64,000 nucleotides of DNA from positions 248,001-312,000 of the forward strand of contig NZ_VLKG01000003.1 in assembly GCF_007830255.1 (NCBI RefSeq), in the 5' to 3' direction. The notes beneath the pieces were generated by a model that was not told where the DNA came from, ran no database searches, and worked only from the letters and a program-made list of their open reading frames with translations. Shown here in pieces: positions 26,671-35,532 of the stretch. A program made the position numbers and the translations under genes. Within the stretch, counting starts at the first letter, position 1. Every line of letters starts with the position of its first letter. This DNA is from Azomonas agilis (lineage in GTDB: Bacteria > Pseudomonadota > Gammaproteobacteria > Pseudomonadales > Pseudomonadaceae).

Positions 26671-27228
26671 TCATAACCCCTTGACGGCATAGATTCCCGG
26701 CGCGTTGCGCCAGTAACCTTTATAGTCCATTCCATAACCAAATACATAACGATCCACACACATCAGCCCCGCATAGTCCGCTTTAAAATCTGGGCAGGCT
26801 TTACGGTTATGCTCCTTGTCCATCAATACGGCAGTACGCACAGAGGCTGCACCTTCATGACGACAGTATTCTAGGATGGCGTGCAGCGTGTGGCCCTCAT
26901 CCAAAATATCGTCGATGATCAATACAGCCCGATCCTGAAAGGAAAGCTCAGGCTTAGCCTTCCAAAATAGCTCTCCACCGCTGGTTTGGCCGCAATAGCG
27001 CGTAGCATGTAGATAGGATAGTTCCAGCGGGAAATTTAACTGGGGCAGAAGCTTACCCGCAAAAATCAGCCCGCCATTCATGACACAAAACACCACGGGA
27101 TTAGCCATCGCCAAATCCGCATTGATCTGTTGGGCGATCCGCGTAATAGCCGCATCCACCTCATGCTCAGGATATAGACAATCCGCTTCAGCCATTACTT
27201 GGCGTATATGGGCTAGGTCAACCGACAT
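26671..27228 (-). CDS. hpt: Hypoxanthine(-guanine) phosphoribosyltransferase
   Basis: A 185-residue type I PRTase with the PRPP-binding loop VLIIDDILDEGHTL and the purine-contacting C-terminal CVDRYVFGYGMDYKGYWR. It salvages hypoxanthine and guanine to IMP and GMP in the cytoplasm. It faces the divergent upp gene across about 325 bases, an arrangement also seen in Pseudomonas. Confidence 0.92.
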   Translation of the reverse strand: MSVDLAHIRQVMAEADCLYPEHEVDAAITRIAQQINADLAMANPVVFCVMNGGLIFAGKLLPQLNFPLELSYLHATRYCGQTSGGELFWKAKPELSFQDRAVLIIDDILDEGHTLHAILEYCRHEGAASVRTAVLMDKEHNRKACPDFKADYAGLMCVDRYVFGYGMDYKGYWRNAPGIYAVKGL

Positions 27229-27553
27229 TACACAGCTCCTGACAAGGAAATCCGAACCATACCCAGCACACTAGCTAGGAGCAAGAACAGCCGAAGGAAA
27301 TAGAGCACCCAATTAGGTTCTTGCCATTTCCCCAAGTGCTCGGAAAGCCCCGTACTTTGAGAGACTGTCGCAAAACGCTTTTGAGTTATGCAACAGCCTC
27401 TTTAAGGTGGGGAGGATGTCAAAGGTGTTGTATAAGATAGTTGTGCCGATCAGCTACGGATTACGGTGGCTCATCATGGAGTATCTGTCTCAGGTCAGGG
27501 GCTTATCACTAGGCTGAAGTAGCATTCACCCCTTTAAATTACAGGAGTTAGTC
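27229..27553. other. Divergent hpt-upp intergenic region
   Basis: 325 bases containing promoters for both genes. The main visible element is the 40-base hairpin at 27361-27400. No purine riboswitch consensus was recognised. Confidence 0.5.
27361..27400. repeat. 40-base imperfect inverted repeat, IS-end-like
   Basis: GAGACTGTCGC (27361-27371) pairs with GCAACAGCCTC (27390-27400) with two mismatches, and an inner CAAAA-CGC-TTTTG hairpin lies between. The GAGRCTGTYGC ends resemble insertion-sequence termini, so it may be a small non-autonomous element or a regulatory hairpin. Confidence 0.4.
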
Positions 27554-28192
27554 ATGCCCGTTCAGGAAATTCGTCATCCTTTGGTTCGCCATAAAATCGG
27601 CTTGATGCGCCATATTCACATCAGTGCTAAAGAGTTTCGCGAACTTGCCCAAGAAATTGCGGCATTGCTAACCTACGAAATCACCCGCGATTTACCCCTT
27701 GAAAAACGCTGCACTCCCAGTTGGAGCGGGCCAATTACCATAGAACACCTGTCAGAAAAACGTATCAGTGTTGTTCCCATTTTGCGCGCAGGCTTAGGGA
27801 TGCTGAACGGGGTTTTAACCCAAATTCCTGAAGCTACGGTCAGTGCTGTTGGTATGTCCCGCAACGAGGAAACTTTTGAAGCGCACAACTACCTCAACAA
27901 ATTAGCTCCCGGCATTGCCCAGAGTACAGCCTTGATTGTCGACCCTATGTTGGCTACGGGAGGTACCTTGATTGCTACCATTAACTTGCTTAAGGCAGCA
28001 GGCTGTACGGATATTCGAGCTTTGGTGCTGGTAGCCGCACCTGAGGGAATTGCGGCTTTGGAGCAAGTACACCCCGAAGTCCCTGTGCTGACGGCTGCTA
28101 TCGACTGTTGTCTTAATGAGCAGGGGTATATTCTCCCGGGACTGGGCGATGCAGGTGATAAGGTGTTTGCCACTCAAGTACATACTGATTAG
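27554..28192 (+). CDS. upp: Uracil phosphoribosyltransferase
   Basis: A 212-residue Upp. Conserved elements are RHKIGLMR, the [10 protein letters not shown] strand, the PRPP loop [11 protein letters not shown] and the C-terminal [16 protein letters not shown] that binds uracil. It salvages uracil to UMP. AGGAG lies seven bases before ATG. A hairpin follows the stop; no uraA permease gene follows. Confidence 0.96.
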   Translation: MPVQEIRHPLVRHKIGLMRHIHISAKEFRELAQEIAALLTYEITRDLPLEKRCTPSWSGPITIEHLSEKRISVVPILRAGLGMLNGVLTQIPEATVSAVGMSRNEETFEAHNYLNKLAPGIAQSTALIVDPMLATGGTLIATINLLKAAGCTDIRALVLVAAPEGIAALEQVHPEVPVLTAAIDCCLNEQGYILPGLGDAGDKVFATQVHTD

Positions 28193-28233
28193 AAATTAGT
28201 ATTTTGGGGAAGCGATTAATGATTTGATAGAAA

Positions 28234-28279
28234 GAACAATAGGGTTTGGGAATAAAATCCACCTCCCAAGCCTTTGTTC
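28234..28279 (+). terminator. Imperfect hairpin downstream of upp
   Basis: GAACAA at 28234-28239 and TTGTTC at 28274-28279 close a long stem, with GTTTGGGA and TCCCAAGC pairing inside. A-T rich sequence follows but no strict U-run. Confidence 0.45.
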
Positions 28280-28357
28280 ATTATTCAAAGTTTTAAAACC
28301 ATAAGCATATGAGCTTTATCTTTAATTCAAACCATCTCTCAAAACTTAAAGCACCAA

Positions 28358-29146
28358 CTAGGATATTAAACCAAAAAGTTTTAAAATTCGGTAGTATAAA
28401 ATGTGGAAGATATTTTGCTGTCCCCGAGAAATTAGAGGAATTCTCAGCTTAGTATAATGACTTTTGAATATTTTTTTATGGCTTGTATTCGGTGAAGATA
28501 CAAAAAAAATAGAATAAACCAGCCCTGATTCATCACTATCAAAAATTCGGTGGGGATACTGGTCTAATATTGGAGTAATGGCTTTAGTATAGGCTATAGG
28601 GCCTGTGGTACGAAACACACCAAACCTACCAACGCCGTATTTCATCATTGAATAATGCCGTAAATTATCCAGTACAGAAATAATGACTGCCTTTAAGACT
28701 GGATGCCCTGGAGCACAAATAATATGCCAATTCTGAAATTCATTATTGACATCATCCTTAGTATGGATACCCCAACCGTGAAATTTTTCTCCCTGCTTAT
28801 TTTTCCAGTGGGATAATAATAATTCATCATCTTCACGAATAAAACTATTTAATGGTTTAGCACAGCTTGACTTAATATCCAGATAAACACCACCCACTTT
28901 AAACAACAATAAATAGCGAAATAGGTCCGCTCGTGCTGCTCCGTATAATGGATTAACACCATTAAATAAATCCAAAATATCAGTACTATAATGAGTACCG
29001 ATAAAATTTTGGATATCAGCATCATCATAAAGCCTATACGTCCAACTTGGATTCAATTCTTTTAACTTTGAAATATTATCACGAACATGCTCAGCCAAAT
29101 CTAGCTTACTGGGCAGTGTCTGATGAATAATCTGCGGAATACTCAT
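28358..29146 (-). CDS. Glycosyltransferase of the DXD sugar-binding (OCH1-like) family
   Basis: A 262-residue protein. PQIIHQTLPS near the start and LFRYLLLFKVGGVYLDIKS near residue 95 are the hallmark strands; YLD followed by K gives the DXD-type metal site in degenerate form (D-I-K). Such enzymes transfer sugars in capsule, O-antigen or glycan decoration. Low GC contrasts with upp beside it and groups it with the sulfation genes that diverge from it. Acceptor and sugar are unknown. Confidence 0.75.
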   Translation of the reverse strand: MSIPQIIHQTLPSKLDLAEHVRDNISKLKELNPSWTYRLYDDADIQNFIGTHYSTDILDLFNGVNPLYGAARADLFRYLLLFKVGGVYLDIKSSCAKPLNSFIREDDELLLSHWKNKQGEKFHGWGIHTKDDVNNEFQNWHIICAPGHPVLKAVIISVLDNLRHYSMMKYGVGRFGVFRTTGPIAYTKAITPILDQYPHRIFDSDESGLVYSIFFVSSPNTSHKKIFKSHYTKLRIPLISRGQQNIFHILYYRILKLFGLIS

Positions 29147-29447
29147 TACGCCTCACCAAAAATCAGAATCGCATTAAGACTCATAATATTGGTTAACCAA
29201 TTCAACGCCTACTGATCTATTTGAAGTTTTACTTAAGACAATCAAGTTATTTCAAATTTCGTGAACTACTTCTACTTATCTGAAACAAGATAATTGTTGA
29301 TCGTAAAACTCATGTATCAGAATACAATACAAATATTAAAAATATGTATCGAGCTAGGCTACAGACGTAAAGCAAATGTAAAACCCAATAACATACATTA
29401 TATGCACTATAAGCTGATTGCACTTAAGATAAATTGGGTAATTTTTA
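29147..29447. other. AT-rich divergent promoter region
   Basis: 301 bases between the glycosyltransferase and cysC. It is strongly AT-rich; no palindrome or consensus promoter stands out clearly enough to call. Confidence 0.4.
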
Positions 29448-30059
29448 GTGCAAAAATATTATAATGGTCATATTAGCAAGACAGACAGATCTCTGATAAA
29501 ACACCAAAATCCCTGTGTCATATGGATGACTGGATTAAGTGGTGCGGGTAAGTCCAGCATTGCAAACGAACTTGAGATTGCACTGCATCAACGCTCACTG
29601 CACACTTATATTCTTGATGGAGATTCAATACGCCAAGGTCTGAATAAAGACTTGAACTATCAGGATCATGAGCGGCAAGAAAATATCCGACGTATTTCTG
29701 AGCTTTCAAAACTTATGCTGGACGCTGGATTGATTGTTATCACAGCCTGCATTTCCCCATTCCAGAAAGATCGAGACGAAGCCAGAAATCGGATACCTCA
29801 TGATGAGTTTATTGAAGTATTCGTAGATACCCCCATAGCCCTCTGCGAGCAACGCGACCCTAAAGGTCTGTATCAAAAAGCTCGGGCTGGACATATCAAA
29901 AATTTCACAGGGATTAGTAGTCCTTATGAACCCCCTAAGACTCCAGAAATTCATTTAAAAGCTTATGATAAAACGCCTCACCAAGCTGCTCAGGAAATTA
30001 TTGAGTATCTTGTCAAGACAGAACGGCTATTCATCGGCTTAACACAGGTTAAGGTATGA
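29448..30059 (+). CDS. cysC: Adenylylsulfate (APS) kinase
   Basis: A 203-residue CysC: P-loop WMTGLSGAGKSS, ILDGDSIRQGLNKDL, the RRISELSKLMLDAG helix, and YQKARAGHIKNFTGISSPYEPP lid. It phosphorylates APS to PAPS in the cytoplasm. The start is GTG at 29448. It is not with cysDN or cysH; instead it overlaps a sulfotransferase gene by four bases, so its PAPS is probably meant for sulfation and not assimilation. Low GC marks it as part of an acquired block. Confidence 0.92.
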   Translation: MQKYYNGHISKTDRSLIKHQNPCVIWMTGLSGAGKSSIANELEIALHQRSLHTYILDGDSIRQGLNKDLNYQDHERQENIRRISELSKLMLDAGLIVITACISPFQKDRDEARNRIPHDEFIEVFVDTPIALCEQRDPKGLYQKARAGHIKNFTGISSPYEPPKTPEIHLKAYDKTPHQAAQEIIEYLVKTERLFIGLTQVKV

Positions 30060-30757
30060 AACTGATAAGAAGGCTGCTCTGGCGTGGACTGAGCAAGCAA
30101 CAAAAAAATTATCTATTAAATAACTTACCTGTTGTTGAACAAAGAGCCACTAAAAAAGCTCTATTTGATAAAAATCAAACGCTTCCAGAAGCATTTATAG
30201 AAAAAAATTGCATTTTTATACATATTCCAAAATGTGCAGGAAAAAGCCTATCATTATCTTTGTTTAATGATACGGAAATGGGCCAAGGGCACCTTCCATT
30301 AAATTGGTATCTGCAATTATTTCCAGAATTCTCTGAATCTGCGTTCAAGTTCTCTATTGTGCGGGATCCATTGGACAGGGCTTATTCGGCCTATTGCTAT
30401 TTGCTAAAAAGCACTATTCCTCTTGATCAACCCATGAAAAAAATGCTTGAAGGATTTAGAAGCTTTGACCATTTCATAGATTATTGGCTGTACCCGGATA
30501 ATATTGTCCGTCAAATTCACTTTACACCACAGTATCAGTTTTTAACGAACACACTAGGTAAAATAAATATCGACTTTATAGGTCGATATGAAACGCTAGA
30601 CCAAGACTTTAAAAAAATATGCAAAACATTAAATATCTGTGTGCCTTTAAAGTACGTTAACAAATCTGTTAAGACTGGAATTTATCCTATTAGTAACAGT
30701 ACTCGCGAAAAAATACGCACTGTATATCAGCGAGACTATGAACTTTTTAGTTATTAG
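30056..30757 (+). CDS. Sulfotransferase (Sulfotransfer_2-like)
   Basis: A 233-residue cytoplasmic enzyme. IFIHIPKCAGKSLSLSLF is the 5'-phosphosulfate-binding loop and FSIVRDPLDRAYSAY the 3'-phosphate-binding RDP motif. It would move sulfate from PAPS to a carbohydrate or similar acceptor. It is coupled to cysC by an ATGA overlap. With the divergent glycosyltransferase this suggests a sulfated surface glycan. Confidence 0.85.
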   Translation: MKLIRRLLWRGLSKQQKNYLLNNLPVVEQRATKKALFDKNQTLPEAFIEKNCIFIHIPKCAGKSLSLSLFNDTEMGQGHLPLNWYLQLFPEFSESAFKFSIVRDPLDRAYSAYCYLLKSTIPLDQPMKKMLEGFRSFDHFIDYWLYPDNIVRQIHFTPQYQFLTNTLGKINIDFIGRYETLDQDFKKICKTLNICVPLKYVNKSVKTGIYPISNSTREKIRTVYQRDYELFSY

Positions 30758-30802
30758 ATAATTTTTATGTTTTTATTAGCCGCGCATAAACAGCTAAAAA
30801 AA

Positions 30803-30820
30803 GGCCCGGTAAACCGGGCC
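30803..30820 (-). terminator. Rho-independent terminator of the dctPQM operon
   Basis: GGCCCGGT and ACCGGGCC arms around AA; read on the minus strand the stem is followed by seven Ts (complement of 30796-30802). It lies about 30 bases after the dctM stop. The A-run/T-run on the other side could also serve the convergent sulfotransferase. Confidence 0.85.
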
Positions 30821-30849
30821 AAAACGAGGATCAGGAGTTTACAAACAGC

Positions 30850-32133
30850 TTAGTTCATACCCAGCCAGTTGGGTAACGCCAAGGAGATAGCCGGAACATA
30901 GGTAATGATGACCAAAAAGCCCAGCAGCAACAGCAGCCAAGGCATAGCGGCACGGATTACTTGAGTTACCGTCATCCCCGTCACCGCAGAAGTCACAAAA
31001 AGGTTTAAACCTACAGGCGGTGTAATCAAACCGATCTCCATGTTCACCACCATAATGATGCCCAGATGGATAGGATCAATACCCAACTGTATGGCAATCG
31101 GGAACAGGATAGGAGCCAGAATCAGGATAATGGCTGAAGGTTCCATAAAGGCCCCGGCAACCAGCAACACTATGTTCACCATCAGCAAGAATTGCCAAGG
31201 CTGCAACCCCATATCCACCACCCAAGCGGTTATCTGCTGGGGGATCTGCTCAGTGGTTAAGACGTGAGCAAACAACATGGCGTTAGCAATGATGAACATC
31301 AGCATGATGGACAGTTTGCCAGACTCCAGCAGCACTTTAGGGCAATCACGCAAACGCATGTCTTTGTACACAAAGACCGCAATAAAAGCCGAATACACCG
31401 CCGCCACTGCGGCTGCTTCTGTCGGAGTAAACATGCCGGAGTAGATACCGCCGAGGATGATTACCATCAGCAGCAATCCCCAAACCGCCTTACGCGCAGC
31501 CGTCAGCCACTCGCCCAAGGTAGCACGAGGTAAAGCAGGTAGGTTTTTCTTCACCGCAACGATGTAAATGGCCATCATCAACACCAAGCCCAACAAAATG
31601 CCCGGTATCACGCCAGCCATGAATAGCTTACCCACGGAGGTTTCTGTAGCGGCGGCATACACCACCATCACCACGGACGGGGGAATCAGAATCCCCAGAG
31701 TGCCTGCGTTGCATACAATCCCAGCCCCAAAGGCTTGGGGATAGCCTGAGCGCACCATACCAGCAATAGCAATGGAGCCCACAGCCGCCACCGTAGCCGG
31801 AGAGGAGCCGGATAAGGCCGCAAACAACATACAGGCCATGACCGCACCGATGGCTAAACCGCCACGAATGTGTCCCACGCAGGCATTGGCAAAATCAATT
31901 AAACGGCGTGCAACCCCGCCGGTAGTCATAAAAGCCCCAGCCAGCAGGAAGAACGGAATAGCCAGCAGTGTATAGTGCTCGGAGGTCTCAAACAGCTTAA
32001 TGGCTAAAGAGCGCACTGAGTCTGGACTAAACAACATGATGGTTAAAGAGCCCGCTAAACCTAAGGCAATAGCAATGGGCACACCGATAAACATCAAAAC
32101 AAACAGTGCTATAAACAGGAATGGAATAGTCAT
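30850..32133 (-). CDS. dctM: TRAP C4-dicarboxylate transporter, large permease
   Basis: A 427-residue inner membrane protein with about twelve spans, full length for DctM (e.g. PFLFIALFVLMFIGVPIAIALGLAG, LIPPSVVMVVYAAATETSVGKLF, and the late NMEIGLITPPVGLNLFV). It forms the transport channel with DctQ, driven by the sodium gradient. Its start overlaps the dctQ stop by one base. Confidence 0.94.
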   Translation of the reverse strand: MTIPFLFIALFVLMFIGVPIAIALGLAGSLTIMLFSPDSVRSLAIKLFETSEHYTLLAIPFFLLAGAFMTTGGVARRLIDFANACVGHIRGGLAIGAVMACMLFAALSGSSPATVAAVGSIAIAGMVRSGYPQAFGAGIVCNAGTLGILIPPSVVMVVYAAATETSVGKLFMAGVIPGILLGLVLMMAIYIVAVKKNLPALPRATLGEWLTAARKAVWGLLLMVIILGGIYSGMFTPTEAAAVAAVYSAFIAVFVYKDMRLRDCPKVLLESGKLSIMLMFIIANAMLFAHVLTTEQIPQQITAWVVDMGLQPWQFLLMVNIVLLVAGAFMEPSAIILILAPILFPIAIQLGIDPIHLGIIMVVNMEIGLITPPVGLNLFVTSAVTGMTVTQVIRAAMPWLLLLLGFLVIITYVPAISLALPNWLGMN

Positions 32134-32759
32134 TATTTAGGCTCCTGTTCATGGGTTTTCAAAGCATCAGCCGCTTCATCTGCTAACCCTAATCCCGTTT
32201 GCTGATGACGTAGGATGCGCAGCAAAATCTCCACAAAGCGCACAAAAACCAAGGCAAAGCCCAGAGGCACAACTAAACCAATATGCCATTGTTTAATACC
32301 GATGTGCCCCAAATCCTCAGCGCCAATGCTGGCAATCAATAGGGTTTTCATCCAGTCGAAACTGGCGATGCACATCAATCCGGCGTAAGCCAAGCAGCAA
32401 CCACAGGCAATCACCCCAATAATGCGCTGGGTAGGTTTGGGCATTAATTTGACCAGCGCATCTACCCCAATATGGCCTGCGGTGCGCACTCCGTATGCAA
32501 TGCCAAAAAAGATCAGCCAAGCGAATAAAGCTTTGGTCAGGGCTGTACTCCAAGTCATAGCTTGGGCTAAGCCGATAATGAAATCCCCTATGGCATAGAA
32601 GGTTTCGCGCCCTGTTTCAAAGCGATCGCCCAGATCAAAAAACAGGGTGTATAGGTTGTTTAAGATGACGTAAACAAAGGTTACTAACGTCATAGTGGCC
32701 AGCAAGAAAGCAATGGCTGCCTCCTCAAACTGGTTCCAAGCACGCGCAAACTTGCTCAT
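32133..32759 (-). CDS. dctQ: TRAP transporter small permease
   Basis: A 208-residue protein with four spans (AAIAFLLATMTLVTFVYVILNN, AWLIFFGIAYGVR, IIGVIACGCCLAYAGLMCIASF, VVPLGFALVFVRFVEILLRIL). It begins at ATG 32759, with GGAGGAG ten bases upstream; a GTG two codons earlier is possible. It pairs with DctM. A hairpin separates it from dctP upstream. Confidence 0.9.
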   Translation of the reverse strand: MSKFARAWNQFEEAAIAFLLATMTLVTFVYVILNNLYTLFFDLGDRFETGRETFYAIGDFIIGLAQAMTWSTALTKALFAWLIFFGIAYGVRTAGHIGVDALVKLMPKPTQRIIGVIACGCCLAYAGLMCIASFDWMKTLLIASIGAEDLGHIGIKQWHIGLVVPLGFALVFVRFVEILLRILRHQQTGLGLADEAADALKTHEQEPK

Positions 32760-32847
32760 GAACACACACTCCTCCCTTTTGATAGGGTATCCGTGATCCC
32801 TTCAAACCACGAAGCCCTAGGACAAAAGGAGTCAGCTCGGTTATTCA

Positions 32848-32872
32848 GGGTGGGCTAAGAACTAACCCACCT
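32848..32872 (-). other. Intercistronic hairpin between dctP and dctQ
   Basis: GGTGGG (32849-32854) and CCCACC (32866-32871). Such hairpins after a binding-protein gene often protect its transcript, allowing more DctP than DctQM. No U-run, so not a full terminator. Confidence 0.45.
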
Positions 32873-32885
32873 TAGGAGGCACTCC

Positions 32886-33908
<1,023 letters not shown>

Positions 33909-34012
33909 TTACGGATGCAATAGAGACATCGAGCTGTAAGCAATCCAGACTGAAGTGACCTCTAAATAAGAGGTGCTTATAAAAAACTGAACAGCCTGCG
34001 CTTTGCCTATAG

Positions 34013-34027
34013 GCAAGCATGATGCCA
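34013..34027 (-). promoter_or_regulatory. Sigma-54 promoter of dctPQM
   Basis: Minus-strand TGGCATCATGCTTGC fits TGGCAY-N5-TTGC exactly. The start site would be near 34000, about 120 bases upstream of dctP. DctD, encoded next door, is a sigma-54 activator with a GAFTGA loop, so the assignment agrees with known dct control. Confidence 0.8.
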
Positions 34028-34068
34028 GAACAAAACGAGCCCCTAGGGCAGCCTGAATCTTGGGGGAT

Positions 34069-34091
34069 GCATGAAAAACACTTCGTCATGC
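34069..34091. promoter_or_regulatory. Candidate DctD-binding inverted repeat
   Basis: GCATGA (34069-34074) and TCATGC (34086-34091) with centres 17 bases apart, about 50 bases upstream of the -24 element of the dctP promoter. Position suits an upstream activator site for DctD; the sequence was not matched to a published site. Confidence 0.45.
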
Positions 34092-34111
34092 CTTTAAGGT
34101 TCTACGACCCA

Positions 34112-34133
34112 AAATGGCGAATAACCGCCATTT
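34112..34133 (-). terminator. Hairpin at the dctD stop codon
   Basis: AAATGGCG and CGCCATTT arms around AATAAC; the right arm overlaps the dctD stop codon. On the minus strand four Ts complete a short terminator, separating dctBD from dctPQM transcription. Confidence 0.6.
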
Positions 34134-35532
34134 ATTCGAGGTCATCTGGCGAACTTCCGCCCTCTGAAAAGCTTAGTCCATGTTTTTTCAGCTTGTCGTA
34201 CAGAGTTTTACGAGGCAGCCCCAAAGCTTCCGCTGCCGTGCGCAGTGCCGTATGGCCTCTGGCTAATTCAGCTTGAATCAATGCCCGTTCAAAGGCTTCC
34301 ACCTGCTGCCCTAAGCTTCCGCCTTTAGGTAATTGCAGGCTAAACCCTTGAGTTTCCACACCTTCGCGCCGATCTAAACCCAGCTCTAACCCCAAAGCAA
34401 AACGCTCGGCAGTGTTTTGTAACTCCCGCACATTACCCGGCCAGTCATGGCACAAAAGCTGAGAGCGCTGCTCCAAGGTCGTCTTACGCACCGGCAAGCC
34501 ATGACGCACCGCCGCCGCCTCAGCAAAGTGCTGAAATAACAGCAAAATATCTTCGCGCCGCTCACGCAAAGCGGGAATACGCACCAAAGCCACATTCAAG
34601 CGATAGTACAGATCCGCCCGAAAACGCCCTTGATCAGCGGCTTGTCGTAAGTCCTCTTTAGTGGCTGCAATGACGCGGATATCCAGCGGGATCAGTTGGT
34701 TGCCACCTAAACGCTCTAACACGCGCTCTTGCAACAGGCGCAGTAATTTGACCTGCACCTCCAAGCTCATGCTTTCGATTTCATCCAAAAACAGGGTGCC
34801 GCCATTGGCAAATTCAAATTTGCCAATCCGCCGTTTTTGAGCTCCGGTAAAAGCACCCGGCTCGTGGCCAAACAGCTCGCTTTCCACCACTGACTCGGCT
34901 AAAGCTCCGGCATTGATGGCCACAAAGGGGCGATTTTTACGGCTGGATAGATCATGCAAAGCCCGGGCAACTACCTCTTTACCCGCTCCTGTTTCGCCTA
35001 AGATCAGCACATCGGCTTGGGTCGCTGCTAAGGCACTGATTTGCTCGCGCAGATGCTGAATCCCCGCTGACTGCCCCAGTAAACGCGCCGATAATTGCTG
35101 CCGATCGGCTAAGGCTAAACGCAAGCTGCGGTTTTCCAGCACCAGCCGCCGCACTTCCAGTGCGCGGCGCACCGAGTCTAGTAGGGCATCGCTGGAAAAG
35201 GGTTTTTCCAGAAAGTCATAGGCTCCAGAGCGCATGGCTTGTACGGCTAAAGGCACATCACCATGACCTGTGATTAATAACACCGGAAGCTCTACGTCGC
35301 GGGCTTTTACCTGTTTGAGTAACTCCATGCCATCTACAACCGGCATGCGGATATCACTGACGATCACGCCCGGCCAATCAAGGGGCAATCGCGCCGCTAA
35401 TCCTTTGGCCGTACCTAAACTGACCACATGCAAGCCCGCTAAGTCTAAGGTTTGACTTAGGGCTTGGCGTAGGTGAGCGTCGTCATCAATCAAAACTACC
35501 TGTGTTTGGCTGTCGATACAGTCGCTGCTCAT
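34132..35532 (-). CDS. dctD: C4-dicarboxylate response regulator, sigma-54 activator
   Basis: A 466-residue NtrC-family protein. Receiver domain with phospho-acceptor D60 (VIVSDIRMPVVDG) and KPFSSDALL; AAA+ domain from about 145 with Walker A GETGAGKE, the sigma-54-contacting GAFTGA loop, Walker B GGTLFLDEIESM; C-terminal Fis-type helix-turn-helix ALRTAAEALGLPRKTLYDKLKKHGL. It activates dctP when phosphorylated by DctB. It overlaps dctB by four bases. Confidence 0.93.
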   Translation of the reverse strand: MSSDCIDSQTQVVLIDDDAHLRQALSQTLDLAGLHVVSLGTAKGLAARLPLDWPGVIVSDIRMPVVDGMELLKQVKARDVELPVLLITGHGDVPLAVQAMRSGAYDFLEKPFSSDALLDSVRRALEVRRLVLENRSLRLALADRQQLSARLLGQSAGIQHLREQISALAATQADVLILGETGAGKEVVARALHDLSSRKNRPFVAINAGALAESVVESELFGHEPGAFTGAQKRRIGKFEFANGGTLFLDEIESMSLEVQVKLLRLLQERVLERLGGNQLIPLDIRVIAATKEDLRQAADQGRFRADLYYRLNVALVRIPALRERREDILLLFQHFAEAAAVRHGLPVRKTTLEQRSQLLCHDWPGNVRELQNTAERFALGLELGLDRREGVETQGFSLQLPKGGSLGQQVEAFERALIQAELARGHTALRTAAEALGLPRKTLYDKLKKHGLSFSEGGSSPDDLE

